Source: Candidatus Poribacteria bacterium
GTDB taxonomy: Bacteria > Poribacteria > WGA-4E > WGA-3G
Direction of reading: 5' to 3'
Length of the DNA stretch: 43,240 bases
Assembly (NCBI GenBank): GCA_003635195.1
Contig: PYIY01000157.1
Span: 1-43,240, forward strand
Within the stretch, counting starts at the first letter, position 1, and every line of letters starts with the position of its first letter. This document shows positions 31,962 to 42,001 of this stretch, one piece after another. A program made the translations under genes and the position numbers. The notes under the pieces were generated by a model. It was not told the DNA's origin. It ran no database searches and saw only the letters and a list, made by a program, of their open reading frames with translations.

Positions 31962-34900
31962 TCACTGGGCAGGACGACGCAACACAACGCCCCACTGTCC
32001 AACAATCCACAACGTTTCTCCATCTTTGACTCGCGTAATTGCGTATAGGTCATTGTCAATACCGGTATGCTCTTGTTCCCAGGTTTGTCCACCATCTGTT
32101 GAGTGAATGATGGTTCCAGAGGCACCGACGGCATAGATTTCCTGTTCTGAGAGTGCTAAAATACCGTACAGGGTTTCCGGCACACTGCTTAACTTCGATT
32201 CCCAGGTAAAACCACCGTCAGCAGTGTACAAAAGGATCCCACTGCGTCCAGCTGCCCAGCCCTTCCGTTTATTGATGAAGGATACCGCATAGAGATCATA
32301 CCCCGTATCAGTATCGTGAAATCTCCAATAGTCACCACCGTTGATGGTTCGCTGAATCGCGCCGTTGTTTCCAACCGCCCAGCCGAGAGGCGCAAATTTC
32401 ATATCAACGCTTGTGAGGGCTTTGCCGGTTGAAGTGCGTTGAAATTTCCAAATTGGACCCCCATCTGGATTGTGGAGAATTTCCCCATTTTCACCGACGG
32501 CCCATCCTTGGGAAAAATTGCTAAAAACAACATCGTTGATGGAGGGTGGATCAAAACGTTCGGGGAATTTTTGCATATCTAAGGCGTAACTGACAAGTCC
32601 ATCTTGTAAATCCATTGACCAGTCCTCACCATCGGAGGTGTAAAGCAAGGTTCCGTCGCGTTTCATTGCCCATCCCCACTGGGGATCAGGACCAGCAAAA
32701 TGGACACCAACGATGCGTTGCGTTGTGCCACTTTTCAAACGATTCCAGGTTTCTCCCCCATCTTCTGTTGAAAACAAGGCTCCATTATCCCCGGCAATCC
32801 AGCCGTGCTGTTCATCAAGAAACATAACATCATGTAAATTATCAAGGGATTCACCAAGTTGATGTTGCCAGGTCTTTCCATGATCTGTGGTGCTGTAAAT
32901 CTGACCGCCAGATATTTCCGCCTCATTAGAACCGCCAGAATCAGCCCGATGCGGATTACCGGCACGAATCAGTACCCCGCCGACTGCCCAACCTCGGTCA
33001 TCTACTAAGAGATGTGCGTTGGTAATTCGGGTCAGAAAATCGAAGGGACGTTCATCCATCATTTTTTCTACCCAACTCTGGGGTTCGGCGTTTGAATTCT
33101 TCTTCCTGATCGAGAAATCGATTCTCTCCCAGTTTTCGCCCCGGTTTCGCGTTTTGAAAATGGTTCCCGCCTCAGCAATTCCCTCAGCAACTGCCCATGC
33201 TTCGGTGTGACTGCGGAATTTGACGGTGTGGAGGCGAGTTTGAAAATCTATTATCGGTGTTTGCTTCCAGGTCCCCCCACCATCTGTTGTGAGAAGTGAA
33301 CTCCCATTTTCCATGACTACCCAACCCGATTGGGTGTTTAAAAAATGGACACCGATGCCCTGTTGGTGTGTCTGATCTTGAATTTGCCAGTAATTGCCCC
33401 CATCAACTGTGTGTAGAATCAAGCCCCCTGATCGCCGTTGGGGTGCAACTGCCCACCCTTCTTTGCTATTGATAAAATGTAGGTCCGTGATTGGCTGGTG
33501 CGTTGCTCCGGTTTTCTGCAACTGGAAGGTTTTACCACCATCGCTTGTACGCAAGATTTGCCCCTTATCGACCCCGATCCAACCCTCCTTAGGATTGATG
33601 AAGTGTATCGTCCGGATACTTCGGAAGTTTCGCAACCCTTTACGGATCGCTTGCCACGTCTGACCACCATTTTCGGTTCGCAGTATCACCCCCTGTCCAC
33701 CAATCCAACCGTGGTTGTTATCAATAAAGACAATTCGCTGCAACGTTTCTGTGGTACCGCTGTGTTGTGTTTGCCATGTTTTCCCCCCATCTATAGTATG
33801 TAAAATGGTGCCAGTGTCTCCGACTGCCCATCCGTGGTATGCGGACTGAAAATAGATATCAGTGAAAGGGGATTGCCAATTTCCTTGACGAACAACCTCC
33901 CAATAATATTCAATCGGTTCAGTCGGTTTTGCTTTGGCTTCTATTTCTTGAACCACAGGAGGCAATTCGACGGTAAACTTCTCTGTATCGATAGAATAAC
34001 GCATTGCAATACCATCTTCACCGACAGCAAGGATACCGTCGGGTGAAAGTGAGAAACTATAGAGATCATTAGATGTTCCGCTATTCTGTAATTCCCATGT
34101 CTCGCCAGCATTAATAGTGGTCAAAATAACCCCTTCATCGCCGACAATTAGACCGTGATTTGCGTCGGCAAAATAGACTTTGTTGAGATTCGCTTGTGTT
34201 CGGCTGCGTTGAAACTTCCAAGTTTCTCCTCCATCAAGGGTATGTAAAATCTCACCGAATTGTCCGACGATCCAGCCGGTATGCCTGTCAACGAAGTAGG
34301 CGGCGTAGAGTTCGTTGTAGCTATTGCTGTTTTGTCGCTGCCATGTGAGTCCACCGTCTTTGGTATGAAACACAATACCGGGCCAACCGACCACCCATCC
34401 GATTTTCTCATTGAGGAAGAATATTCCTTTAATCATTTCGTGGAAGTAGCGCGGTGCTTGTTGGACCCATGTCTTTCCAGCGTCGGAAGTGTGAAGGATA
34501 GTGCCTAAATCCCCAACAACCCAGCCTTTTTTCGGATCAATGAAGTGAAGTGCATTGAGGGTATACCACCAACCGGTGTTTTGGCGTTCCCACGTCTGAC
34601 CGGCATCAATTGTATGGAGGACGAGTCCACCATCACCAACCGCCCATCCCTCTTGATCAGAGATAAAAGACAAATTTCGAATGCGATGCCAAGTATCCAT
34701 CTCAATATCGGTCCAGGTCTTACCGCCATCTTGACTCATCGTGATTGTGCCCTTCTCTCCAACGGCGACCGCCCGGTTTGCGTCTGCGAACGCGACGCTT
34801 TGCAAGGCATTGGCTGTAGTTCCGCTTTTCATATCCCAGGTCTGGCCCCCATCTGTCGAGTGCAAAAGGGTGCCGTTCCAACCGACTGCCCATGCTTCTT

Positions 34901-35825
34901 CAGGCATTGTGAAATGGACCCCCATCAAGTCATTTTTAGTCGGGGTTTCTGTTAATATCCAATTAGCACCGCCATCCTCAGTTCGGGTGATGAAGCCTCC
35001 TTGTGCGACCGCCATTCCGCGAGCGTCGTTGATGAAATGGAAAGCGTTGACAGTTGGACGAACATGCCCGTAAATTGGCGGCAGTCGACTCGCCTGGGTA
35101 TGCCATTCTGCCCCGCCGTTGCTGGTATGGAAGATGGTACCATCCGTCCCGCCACTCCATCCCTCATAGGGATTTGCAAAAAATACCGAATGAAGGTTGC
35201 AAACCGTCGTCGTGTCCGATTCTGTTCTAACCAAGTTCCCCTGTCTACGCCATGTCTCGCCACCATCCCTGGTAACAAATATCCGGTCGTAGTCGCCAAC
35301 TGCCCATCCTTGTTCCTTGTTTAGGAACCAAGTTCCGCCAAGTCCAAACTCGCTCACTTCCTCATAAAGCCACGTTTTTCCACCATTTTGTGTGTGAAAT
35401 GCCCCATCCTGTCCAACAATCCACCCGGTCTTAGAGTTGGTGAAAAAGGCATCATAGAGTAACACCGGTGTTTCTTTGTTTTGTAGCGTCCAATGCTGTC
35501 CACCATCGTCAGTTGTAGCGATTAATCCTTTGTCCCCAACTGCCCATCCGTTGTGAAGATCTGTAAAGTAAACTGCCTTGAAATCCTCATTTGTATTTAC
35601 TGTTTGTCTTTCCCAGTTCAATCCACCGTTGATAGTGTGAAGAATCCATCCGTTATGGCCCACAATCCATCCATGCTTAGCATCCACAAAATGGATATCC
35701 ATAAAATGAGTTTCCCAGTCCGCTATGCGGGTAACCTCCTTTTTTACACAACCGATTAAGAGGAGGGAGAGTCCAAAAAAAGTTGCTACCCAAAAGCAAG
35801 TGATGTGTTGAAAAATATTTTTCAT
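31962..35825 (-). CDS. Giant Ycf48/BNR-repeat lipoprotein
   Basis: 1287 residues; AAGGAGG lies 8 nt before the start. The N-terminus is a lipoprotein signal ending LLLIGC, so Cys26 should be lipidated and the protein held at the periplasmic or outer face. The rest is about 28 repeats of the Ycf48/PSII-stability-factor type, G-W-x-V-G-x-x-G, then (I/L)-x-x-T-x-D-G-G-x-T-W. Ycf48 itself is a single seven-bladed propeller, so 28 repeats would suit four propellers in a row (inference). Such proteins act as binding scaffolds; the ligand is unknown. It is the last of a co-directional run from 42.4 kb and shares repeat type with the sensor part of the sigma factor. Confidence 0.85.
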   Translation of the reverse strand: MKNIFQHITCFWVATFFGLSLLLIGCVKKEVTRIADWETHFMDIHFVDAKHGWIVGHNGWILHTINGGLNWERQTVNTNEDFKAVYFTDLHNGWAVGDKGLIATTDDGGQHWTLQNKETPVLLYDAFFTNSKTGWIVGQDGAFHTQNGGKTWLYEEVSEFGLGGTWFLNKEQGWAVGDYDRIFVTRDGGETWRRQGNLVRTESDTTTVCNLHSVFFANPYEGWSGGTDGTIFHTSNGGAEWHTQASRLPPIYGHVRPTVNAFHFINDARGMAVAQGGFITRTEDGGANWILTETPTKNDLMGVHFTMPEEAWAVGWNGTLLHSTDGGQTWDMKSGTTANALQSVAFADANRAVAVGEKGTITMSQDGGKTWTDIEMDTWHRIRNLSFISDQEGWAVGDGGLVLHTIDAGQTWERQNTGWWYTLNALHFIDPKKGWVVGDLGTILHTSDAGKTWVQQAPRYFHEMIKGIFFLNEKIGWVVGWPGIVFHTKDGGLTWQRQNSNSYNELYAAYFVDRHTGWIVGQFGEILHTLDGGETWKFQRSRTQANLNKVYFADANHGLIVGDEGVILTTINAGETWELQNSGTSNDLYSFSLSPDGILAVGEDGIAMRYSIDTEKFTVELPPVVQEIEAKAKPTEPIEYYWEVVRQGNWQSPFTDIYFQSAYHGWAVGDTGTILHTIDGGKTWQTQHSGTTETLQRIVFIDNNHGWIGGQGVILRTENGGQTWQAIRKGLRNFRSIRTIHFINPKEGWIGVDKGQILRTSDGGKTFQLQKTGATHQPITDLHFINSKEGWAVAPQRRSGGLILHTVDGGNYWQIQDQTHQQGIGVHFLNTQSGWVVMENGSSLLTTDGGGTWKQTPIIDFQTRLHTVKFRSHTEAWAVAEGIAEAGTIFKTRNRGENWERIDFSIRKKNSNAEPQSWVEKMMDERPFDFLTRITNAHLLVDDRGWAVGGVLIRAGNPHRADSGGSNEAEISGGQIYSTTDHGKTWQHQLGESLDNLHDVMFLDEQHGWIAGDNGALFSTEDGGETWNRLKSGTTQRIVGVHFAGPDPQWGWAMKRDGTLLYTSDGEDWSMDLQDGLVSYALDMQKFPERFDPPSINDVVFSNFSQGWAVGENGEILHNPDGGPIWKFQRTSTGKALTSVDMKFAPLGWAVGNNGAIQRTINGGDYWRFHDTDTGYDLYAVSFINKRKGWAAGRSGILLYTADGGFTWESKLSSVPETLYGILALSEQEIYAVGASGTIIHSTDGGQTWEQEHTGIDNDLYAITRVKDGETLWIVGQWGVVLRRPAQ

Positions 35826-35888
35826 CCGTTTTGCCTCCTTCGTTAATGTCTCTGTGTTAGGAATACCGACAGGCTTTCATATTATTGG

Positions 35889-37124
35889 TTAATTATCTGG
35901 GTTTTGAGAGGGAAGATAAACCCCAACTGCGACACCTTTTGCTGTGGCGAACCAGAGCTTGCCGTTGCTGTCCTCAAATACTGACCAGACCCGATTGCTC
36001 GGCAGACCGTCGTCTTTGTTAAAGTTTTGGAAGGTTTTGCCATTGTATACGCTTACCCCGGATTCAACTTCAGGATAAAGCATGCTAACCCTGCCCTCGG
36101 TCTCATCTAGCTTCGGAGGTAGTTTCTTAACACCCGTAAACCAAAGGTTACCGCTGCTGTCCTGCGTGATATTGTTAACGCTATTCATTGGAAGTTCTTC
36201 GCTTTGTGGAAAAGTCATGAGTTTTTTGCCATCGAATCGACGAATGCCAGAGTTCTCCTCTCCCATCACATCTTGACTCATCCAGAGGTTTTCTTTTGCA
36301 TCAAACTGCAGATCTGTTATGTGAGCGGTTTGTGCCTTCCCCATCTCTTGAAAAGGGGCGAAATTTGAATTAACAGCGAAATAACGGAAACGAGCTGTTT
36401 TCACATTGTAGTAGGTGATACCGGCTTGATTACCAAGCCAAAGGTTTCCTGCTGTATCCTGTACGATTGCCTCAACTGCGCTCCACCACTCAGGTAATGT
36501 AGACATTCCCATTGGTCCGTTGAGCAGGAGAGTGTCAAAATTTTCATCATTGTATCGGCTTACACCGAACCCGGTTGCAAACCAAAGCGTACCCGTTTTG
36601 TCTTCAAAGATATCCTTAACGGTATCACCGGTGAGGCCGTCGGCAGTTGTAAGAATGCTGAATGTATGTCCATCGTAGCGACTGACGCCTTTTAACCGGA
36701 TAGGCTTTATTCTTCCTGCTGGTGTTTCATTATGTGGCGTGATATCAAGTTCACTCAATGGCGTTTCCATCCATGACATGTCCATATTCTTTTTTCTTTT
36801 CAAGATGCTTGAGAGCACACCATCAGCGAACCAGAGCATCCCTCGCTGGTCCTCAAAGATGAGACCTATCGTGTTCTGTGCGAGTCCATCTTCTGTGGTG
36901 AAGGTTCGGAAATTCTCTCCGTCATAACGGGTAAGTCCACTTCTGGTTCCAAACCACATCGTGCCGTGGCTGTCTTCTAAGACGATGAGGACTGTGTCTG
37001 ATGCTAAACCATCTGCCTGGGTCAGAATTTTTTCAATTTTCAGTTCCGCTGTGTGCGCGACGGATACCACACCAATTGAGAAAAGAAACACAAATAGCAC
37101 TATTGCCCGCAATTGGACTCGCAT
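35889..37124 (-). CDS. Secreted two-component-regulator-type propeller (Reg_prop) protein
   Basis: 411 residues with an N-terminal signal peptide (LRAIVLFVFLFSIGVVSVAH). The body has Reg_prop repeats of the form (I/V)xED(S/K)xGxxWFGTxxG(L/V)(S/T)RYDG, e.g. FEDKTGTLWFATGFGVSRY and FEDSNGKLWFATAKGVAV, alternating with FxTxxxxDGL segments. In hybrid two-component systems this propeller precedes a histidine kinase. Here the protein stops after the propeller, with no kinase or membrane helix at the C-terminus, so it is a free or loosely bound envelope protein. It lies 63 bp upstream of the giant Ycf48 lipoprotein gene, in the same direction. Confidence 0.8.
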   Translation of the reverse strand: MRVQLRAIVLFVFLFSIGVVSVAHTAELKIEKILTQADGLASDTVLIVLEDSHGTMWFGTRSGLTRYDGENFRTFTTEDGLAQNTIGLIFEDQRGMLWFADGVLSSILKRKKNMDMSWMETPLSELDITPHNETPAGRIKPIRLKGVSRYDGHTFSILTTADGLTGDTVKDIFEDKTGTLWFATGFGVSRYNDENFDTLLLNGPMGMSTLPEWWSAVEAIVQDTAGNLWLGNQAGITYYNVKTARFRYFAVNSNFAPFQEMGKAQTAHITDLQFDAKENLWMSQDVMGEENSGIRRFDGKKLMTFPQSEELPMNSVNNITQDSSGNLWFTGVKKLPPKLDETEGRVSMLYPEVESGVSVYNGKTFQNFNKDDGLPSNRVWSVFEDSNGKLWFATAKGVAVGVYLPSQNPDN

Positions 37125-37185
37125 AGAAAAACTCCTTCGTTATTGATATTAAGACTTGCAGAGTATCCATTTTTAGAGTGATAGA

Positions 37186-37205
37186 TCCAAGTCCTTAGAC
37201 TTGGA
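37186..37205. terminator. Short hairpin after the GT2 gene
   Basis: TCCAAGTC-CTTA-GACTTGGA is a perfect eight-pair stem 178 bp beyond the stop of the gene at 37383-38552. No T-run follows on the minus strand, so intrinsic termination is uncertain. The rest of 37125-37382 is featureless. Confidence 0.3.
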
Positions 37206-37382
37206 GTTTCGCAATCTCATGGGGAAGCACCTTTGGAATTCAGAAGCGGATAGATCAACACAAGGAAACAACCAAGCAAAAACACCTACAATCGTGTGAG
37301 ACGCAACTTTAGGGAAACTTATGACTGCTAATCGAAAGAAAACTACCGCTTCTTTCGCTCACCCCTTTAGGTTTGGGTGCTA

Positions 37383-38552
37383 TCACACACTCTCCGTTTT
37401 CTCTGTGGGAATTCCGAGCATACTGAGAAAAAAAGAGGAAAAAACGGTCTGTGCGCCGATAACCATCAAGAGTAAGGCAAACAGCGCAGCTCTTACTTGC
37501 TGCAATTCGCCAAACCCATTTTTCGCCCAGTGATACGCAATCCAGCCGTCAATAAGGAATCCGACACCAAATGTCACACATCCAAGGATCACCCCTTTTT
37601 CAAGGGTAAAGTAGCGAGAAACGAACCGGATAAGTGTATCGCTGGTAGGAAAACCGCGATTGCGACTCAAACTTTGGGCAGAAAATCCTAAAAGGAACAG
37701 TTGATAACCGAGCAGGCACAGGAGGCTTACTAGAATCATCACGTGGACATCGTAGGCGCGAGCACCGATTTCCAAAGGGCCCGGAAGTAGTGTGAGTGTT
37801 CCAATCAAACCCATCAGGAAGAGTAAAGCACCGGGGATAAGAAACAGATAAGTCGGTGACAGCATAAGCATGAACCGCAAGTGCCGCCAGCCATCACGAA
37901 AGGAATTTAGTTTGGATTCGCCCTTGCGAGGATAATAGGTTATCGGCACCTCTGTGATTTTGAGGTTTGCCTTTGTTGCGTTTATGACCATTTCTGAGGC
38001 GAACTCCATTCCTGTTGTCTGAAGTTTCATCTTCTCGTAAGCGTCGCGTGTAAACGCCCGCATTCCACAGTGAGCATCAGAAACCCCTGCCCTAAATAGT
38101 AGATTGAGAATTCCTGTTAGAACAGGGTTCCCAAGATATTGGTGTAGCTTAGGCATTGCGCCGGGAAGAACTTTGCCTGAAAAACGAGATCCCATCACCA
38201 ACTCGGTCCCTTCCCTTAACGGCTTAAGAAACATCTCTATCCGGGCGAAATCGTAGGTGTCATCTGAATCGCCAATGACTAGGTACTTTCCACGGGCGGC
38301 GGCAATGCCTGCAAGGTACGCGGCCCCATAGCCACGGACAGGTTGGTGAACGACACGCGCTCCCAATTTTTCAGCAATTTCAATTGAAGCATCGGTTGAA
38401 CCGTTGTCGGCGACAATAACCTCGCCTGGTATATCAAGTGTTTTCAAGGAGTCCTGGGCTTTTTTAATGCATGCGCCTATGGTCGCTTCTTCGTTTAGAC
38501 AGGGCATCACCACGGAAACCTCAATTTCCATTCTATACTTTTGAGTTTTCAT
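37383..38552 (-). CDS. GT2 glycosyltransferase of the dolichol/polyprenyl-phosphate mannosyltransferase type
   Basis: 389 residues from the ATG at 38552 (GAGAGG upstream). The catalytic domain (about 10-235) has VSVVMPCLNEEATIGACIKK at the start, the nucleotide-binding ADNGSTDAS, the metal-binding GDSDDTYDF (DxD type), GSRFSGKVLPGAMP and MEFASEMVINATKANLKITE. Four hydrophobic segments follow (about 240-380), as in GtrB-like enzymes that attach a sugar to a polyprenyl phosphate at the membrane. It precedes the Reg_prop gene and follows the CxxCH protein gene by 63 bp. The product would be a lipid-linked sugar donor for envelope glycosylation, perhaps for the neighbouring large membrane protein. 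Confidence 0.85.
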   Translation of the reverse strand: MKTQKYRMEIEVSVVMPCLNEEATIGACIKKAQDSLKTLDIPGEVIVADNGSTDASIEIAEKLGARVVHQPVRGYGAAYLAGIAAARGKYLVIGDSDDTYDFARIEMFLKPLREGTELVMGSRFSGKVLPGAMPKLHQYLGNPVLTGILNLLFRAGVSDAHCGMRAFTRDAYEKMKLQTTGMEFASEMVINATKANLKITEVPITYYPRKGESKLNSFRDGWRHLRFMLMLSPTYLFLIPGALLFLMGLIGTLTLLPGPLEIGARAYDVHVMILVSLLCLLGYQLFLLGFSAQSLSRNRGFPTSDTLIRFVSRYFTLEKGVILGCVTFGVGFLIDGWIAYHWAKNGFGELQQVRAALFALLLMVIGAQTVFSSFFLSMLGIPTEKTESV

Positions 38553-38615
38553 AGTTTCAAACCTCTCTAATTTTACTTTAAACAAGTTGTGAATGATGAA
38601 CCTTAAAGGTTAGAT

Positions 38616-39716
38616 TCAAGGGTTAAATTCAGCAGCAGTATCCAAAACTAAACGTCCTTTCCGCGTTGCCACACGAACATTGCCTTGGTGCGCAATCTCA
38701 TCTAGCCATAAGTCCAGCTGTCCAGTCGGATTAGTTTTGACTTGGAAGCTACCTTTCGCCCACTTAAACTGTATCTGTTCCGATGTCAATCGCTTCCCTT
38801 GATGCGAGATTAATCGGAATGACAAGCGTTTGTGGGGATGTGCCAGAGTGGAGGTGTAGTGATGATACAATGCGTGTGTGAGTTCTAATTCAACACCGCT
38901 AAGCAAGGTTAAGGTCTCCAGTCTTAAGTGCTTCCCACCGATATCTTCCTGATGACATTGGGTACAGACAGATGTTGCCTGCTGGATATTCACTTTATTT
39001 TCTCTGCTGAGGGGTATGTTAATCGTTTTTGAAAGCATTTCAGGAATTTCAATAAGATGCTGTGTTTGTGTCTGAACTAGTTCCAGTACTTCATCCTGCC
39101 ATCGTGCGCGAACGATACCGAGCGGACGGATGGAAGGATTTGCCCAGAGTTCCAAAAGGGGCTCATAGTTTCCATCTGGGGACTGTACGTGAGCGAAGTA
39201 GTGTTGACATTTGAAGGTGCCGATCGGGGTTTCCACCTTTTCTTTCCCCACCTTTTGAAGAAACAGTGGATAAGAAGATATCCTTTGTGGTGGAATCGGA
39301 AATGGAATCGCTCCGCTGGCAAAAATGATTTGGGCATTTTCACCTCCAAGGACAAGAGATTTTACACTCCGAAGCCCCCAAATATCTATATCTACCCCAT
39401 TGACCTTCGCGATCCCTTCGGTTTTCAACCAATGCTGTTTGCCGGACCGAAGATTTTGTGCAGTGACGTGGAAAGAAATTTGTTTGCTCTCGGCATTTGT
39501 TTTTAATTCATAGACGGCATAATCTCCGGTTTCCCATGTCTCTACTCCTAGATCTTCTGGTGCAATGAAGAGGTGTCTCATGCTAAGAGGTGCATTGTGA
39601 ATTGCTTGCTGAAAGATCTTTGCGGCTTTCCATCGCTTCTGAAAATCGAGAAAGAATAGGAGTGTAAAGATGCAAGTAATACTGGCAATAATGCTATATG
39701 CAACACGGACTATCAT
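38616..39716 (-). CDS. Membrane-anchored protein with a CxxCH heme motif and a C-terminal beta module
   Basis: 366 residues. The start at 39716 overlaps no other frame: the upstream gene stops one base earlier and provides GAGAGG, indicating translational coupling. A membrane anchor lies at about 5-25 (VAYSIIASITCIFTLLFFLD). The middle is an unrecognised beta-rich region. Near residue 260 is VCTQCHQEDIGG, a CxxCH cytochrome c heme-binding motif; only one copy is seen, and a distal Met cannot be assigned. The end (IQFKWAKGSFQVKTNPTGQL) matches a module in the small proteins at 42002-42388 and 42417-42757. It could be an electron-transfer or redox-sensing envelope protein; I cannot name a family. 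Confidence 0.65.
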   Translation of the reverse strand: MIVRVAYSIIASITCIFTLLFFLDFQKRWKAAKIFQQAIHNAPLSMRHLFIAPEDLGVETWETGDYAVYELKTNAESKQISFHVTAQNLRSGKQHWLKTEGIAKVNGVDIDIWGLRSVKSLVLGGENAQIIFASGAIPFPIPPQRISSYPLFLQKVGKEKVETPIGTFKCQHYFAHVQSPDGNYEPLLELWANPSIRPLGIVRARWQDEVLELVQTQTQHLIEIPEMLSKTINIPLSRENKVNIQQATSVCTQCHQEDIGGKHLRLETLTLLSGVELELTHALYHHYTSTLAHPHKRLSFRLISHQGKRLTSEQIQFKWAKGSFQVKTNPTGQLDLWLDEIAHQGNVRVATRKGRLVLDTAAEFNP

Positions 39717-39717
39717 A

Positions 39718-41967
39718 TCATGGTTCCTCTCGAAACCTGACGAAACCGTGAGGGTATATCTCACAGATGCCAGTTTTTGTGGTAGAATGGGATGCAAGAT
39801 GGTGCCTTACAAGGACCCGATATTTTCCTGGGGGTGGAGCGGATATATCAATTGCTATAGCGTTTGAACCGGCGTGAAGCAATTGGCTGCCGTTATAGGG
39901 CACGTTCTGGACAAGAACAGGTTTACCGTTTTTCTGGGGTTGCCCAAAATTATACCAAGAAATCTCACATTCAATCGGATTCTTCATTGGGTTCCTCCAG
40001 GGTGTGATAAGTAGAGATTGATCTGAGTCTATCTGATAATAGAAGCATAGTGTCACAGAACGGTGTTGCCTCTCGCTTTCATAAATTGCGAGACGCTCGA
40101 CTGAGGGAACCTCTATATTGAATGCTTCGTATTGCGTGTTATCTATCTGAAACAAAGTGTGGTCGCGCCCACGAAACAGAGGTATTAGGTTTCCCTCTAC
40201 CTCAAGGTTCCGAAGGAGGGTCTTTTCCTTCGCGGTCATGTCATTCCAATGTGCAGTAACATATTGGATGCCAAACGCTTTTAGTGCGGACAACGCGGGT
40301 TTGGTTTTCGATGCTGCAAGTACTTCCTTGAGGTCAAATTGAGACCTGGGAGCGTAGGTAGTGTAACCATCAACTAACCGGCGCCAGTGAAACGTACTAA
40401 AATACATGTAGCGAGAGGTTGCTTCCATCCCTCGTTCAGACGAAGAAATTGCCAGAGGGAATTCAATCAATGCTGCATCGGATGGTAGTGTTTTGACGTG
40501 TTGATAGATGTGTGGTACTTCTTCCAATTTGCCAGGCACTTTGACGAATCGCAAGGGAGCTGGCCACAGTTCAAAAATCATCACCGAAATCAGGAATAGG
40601 ATTAAAACCCAACGCCATTGAGAACGAACTCGGCGACACAGCCACAGGACCCCCGCTCCGGCGAGTACTGCCAGAAAAAGAGCCAGGAATATAGAAAAAC
40701 GATAAGGGGAGCGAATGGAAGAAAATCCCGGTACGAATTTATAGAGAAGATTATAAGGAGATAACCAAACCAAAATTTGATATAAGCCCAACCCCTTAGT
40801 GTGGATCGGAGCCAATGCCATTCCTAGAGAAAGCAAGAAAGCAACGAAGGCCATGGAAATATAAAAAATATTACATCGCCGCAAAAGAGATCGCTCCCGA
40901 GAATGAGTGAGATGCACTTTGGGACCGGTCTGCTCAAGTGGAGGTTGCTTAAAAAAAATTGCCATTGCTCCAATGCTTGCTAAGCAAAGCAACATTCCTC
41001 CGAGAAAGAGACTTTTTTCTGGGGTTCCCAATTCAAAAATTCGTCCATAAGACAAACTACTGGAAGGAAGCCGAAGGTACATCATAAATACTGCAGACAA
41101 CTCTCGTACAATCTCTTTATCCCAATCCTGAGATAGTGCTACTTTGGCTGATAGCATTCCATCTGCCAAAGGGACTAGACAAACGGTTAATATTGTCACC
41201 ATCACCAGTCCCCGAAGCAAGTTCCGGCACTGCAACAAGTCGCGGTGCCAAAATAGGATAGTGAAGCAGAAAACGAAGACACTTAAAAATAATCCGTAGT
41301 AGGCACAAGTATACCAGCATCCAAGAAAACCAATAGTAACCAGGATCACAGATGACCAGCTCTTTTTAGAAAAAAAACGATGAAGCCCTAATAAACATAA
41401 AGGGGGGAACGCGGTAGCTAAAAGTTGTATAACCGCTATCTCCTCAAACATATAGGGGGTAAAAGCATAGAGAATTCCAGCAGTAATGGATGCTACACAT
41501 CGGTCAGTTTTGGAGATTTCTCTCACCAACCCGAAAATCCACCAACAAAGGGCATAAACTGCCATCCCAGCTCCAAAAAAAAACATGAGTAGTGCGATGT
41601 TATACGCCAGAACAGTATTACCGCCGAAAAACACAACAGGAAGCGTTAGCAGAGCAATACCGAGCTGGGGTTCTGAATAAGCCAATGTTTTCTCATGCGG
41701 GAAGAAGTGATTGGCATCCCAATAGTTAGGACTTTGACCTTTGAACCAGTGATGATTCCAAGCTAGCGTCCAAAGCCCAAGGTAAGACACGGACATAGCT
41801 GGTTGCTGGCCGGGGGTGACATGCGTGTTTAATTGAAGAATAAGAGGCCAAGTCATTCCAACCGTAAGAGCGAAAAACAGTAATCCTGCCAGTAAATGAG
41901 GATGAGATTTCATCCGAAACCGATTTAGGAAGCGCGTCATATAAGATGTGGCTAAACGTCTTTTCAT
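39718..41967 (-). CDS. Large polytopic membrane protein, glycosyltransferase C-like
   Basis: 749 residues; AGAGGAA lies upstream of the ATG. About eleven hydrophobic segments occupy residues 25-480, and a soluble C-terminal domain of roughly 260 residues follows. The first extracytoplasmic loop is polar and aromatic (YLGLWTLAWNHHWFKGQSPN, then YSEPQLGI), the layout of GT-C enzymes and YfhO-type proteins that use lipid-linked sugars. I do not see a decisive D/E-D motif, so enzymatic function is inferred. It is followed at once by the CxxCH gene and then by the GT2 gene that could make its lipid-linked donor. The C-terminal domain faces the periplasm if the usual topology holds. Confidence 0.65.
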   Translation of the reverse strand: MKRRLATSYMTRFLNRFRMKSHPHLLAGLLFFALTVGMTWPLILQLNTHVTPGQQPAMSVSYLGLWTLAWNHHWFKGQSPNYWDANHFFPHEKTLAYSEPQLGIALLTLPVVFFGGNTVLAYNIALLMFFFGAGMAVYALCWWIFGLVREISKTDRCVASITAGILYAFTPYMFEEIAVIQLLATAFPPLCLLGLHRFFSKKSWSSVILVTIGFLGCWYTCAYYGLFLSVFVFCFTILFWHRDLLQCRNLLRGLVMVTILTVCLVPLADGMLSAKVALSQDWDKEIVRELSAVFMMYLRLPSSSLSYGRIFELGTPEKSLFLGGMLLCLASIGAMAIFFKQPPLEQTGPKVHLTHSRERSLLRRCNIFYISMAFVAFLLSLGMALAPIHTKGLGLYQILVWLSPYNLLYKFVPGFSSIRSPYRFSIFLALFLAVLAGAGVLWLCRRVRSQWRWVLILFLISVMIFELWPAPLRFVKVPGKLEEVPHIYQHVKTLPSDAALIEFPLAISSSERGMEATSRYMYFSTFHWRRLVDGYTTYAPRSQFDLKEVLAASKTKPALSALKAFGIQYVTAHWNDMTAKEKTLLRNLEVEGNLIPLFRGRDHTLFQIDNTQYEAFNIEVPSVERLAIYESERQHRSVTLCFYYQIDSDQSLLITPWRNPMKNPIECEISWYNFGQPQKNGKPVLVQNVPYNGSQLLHAGSNAIAIDISAPPPGKYRVLVRHHLASHSTTKTGICEIYPHGFVRFREEP

Positions 41968-42001
41968 CGGTTATTCCTCTTTGAACATCCAACACTAGAA
42001 A

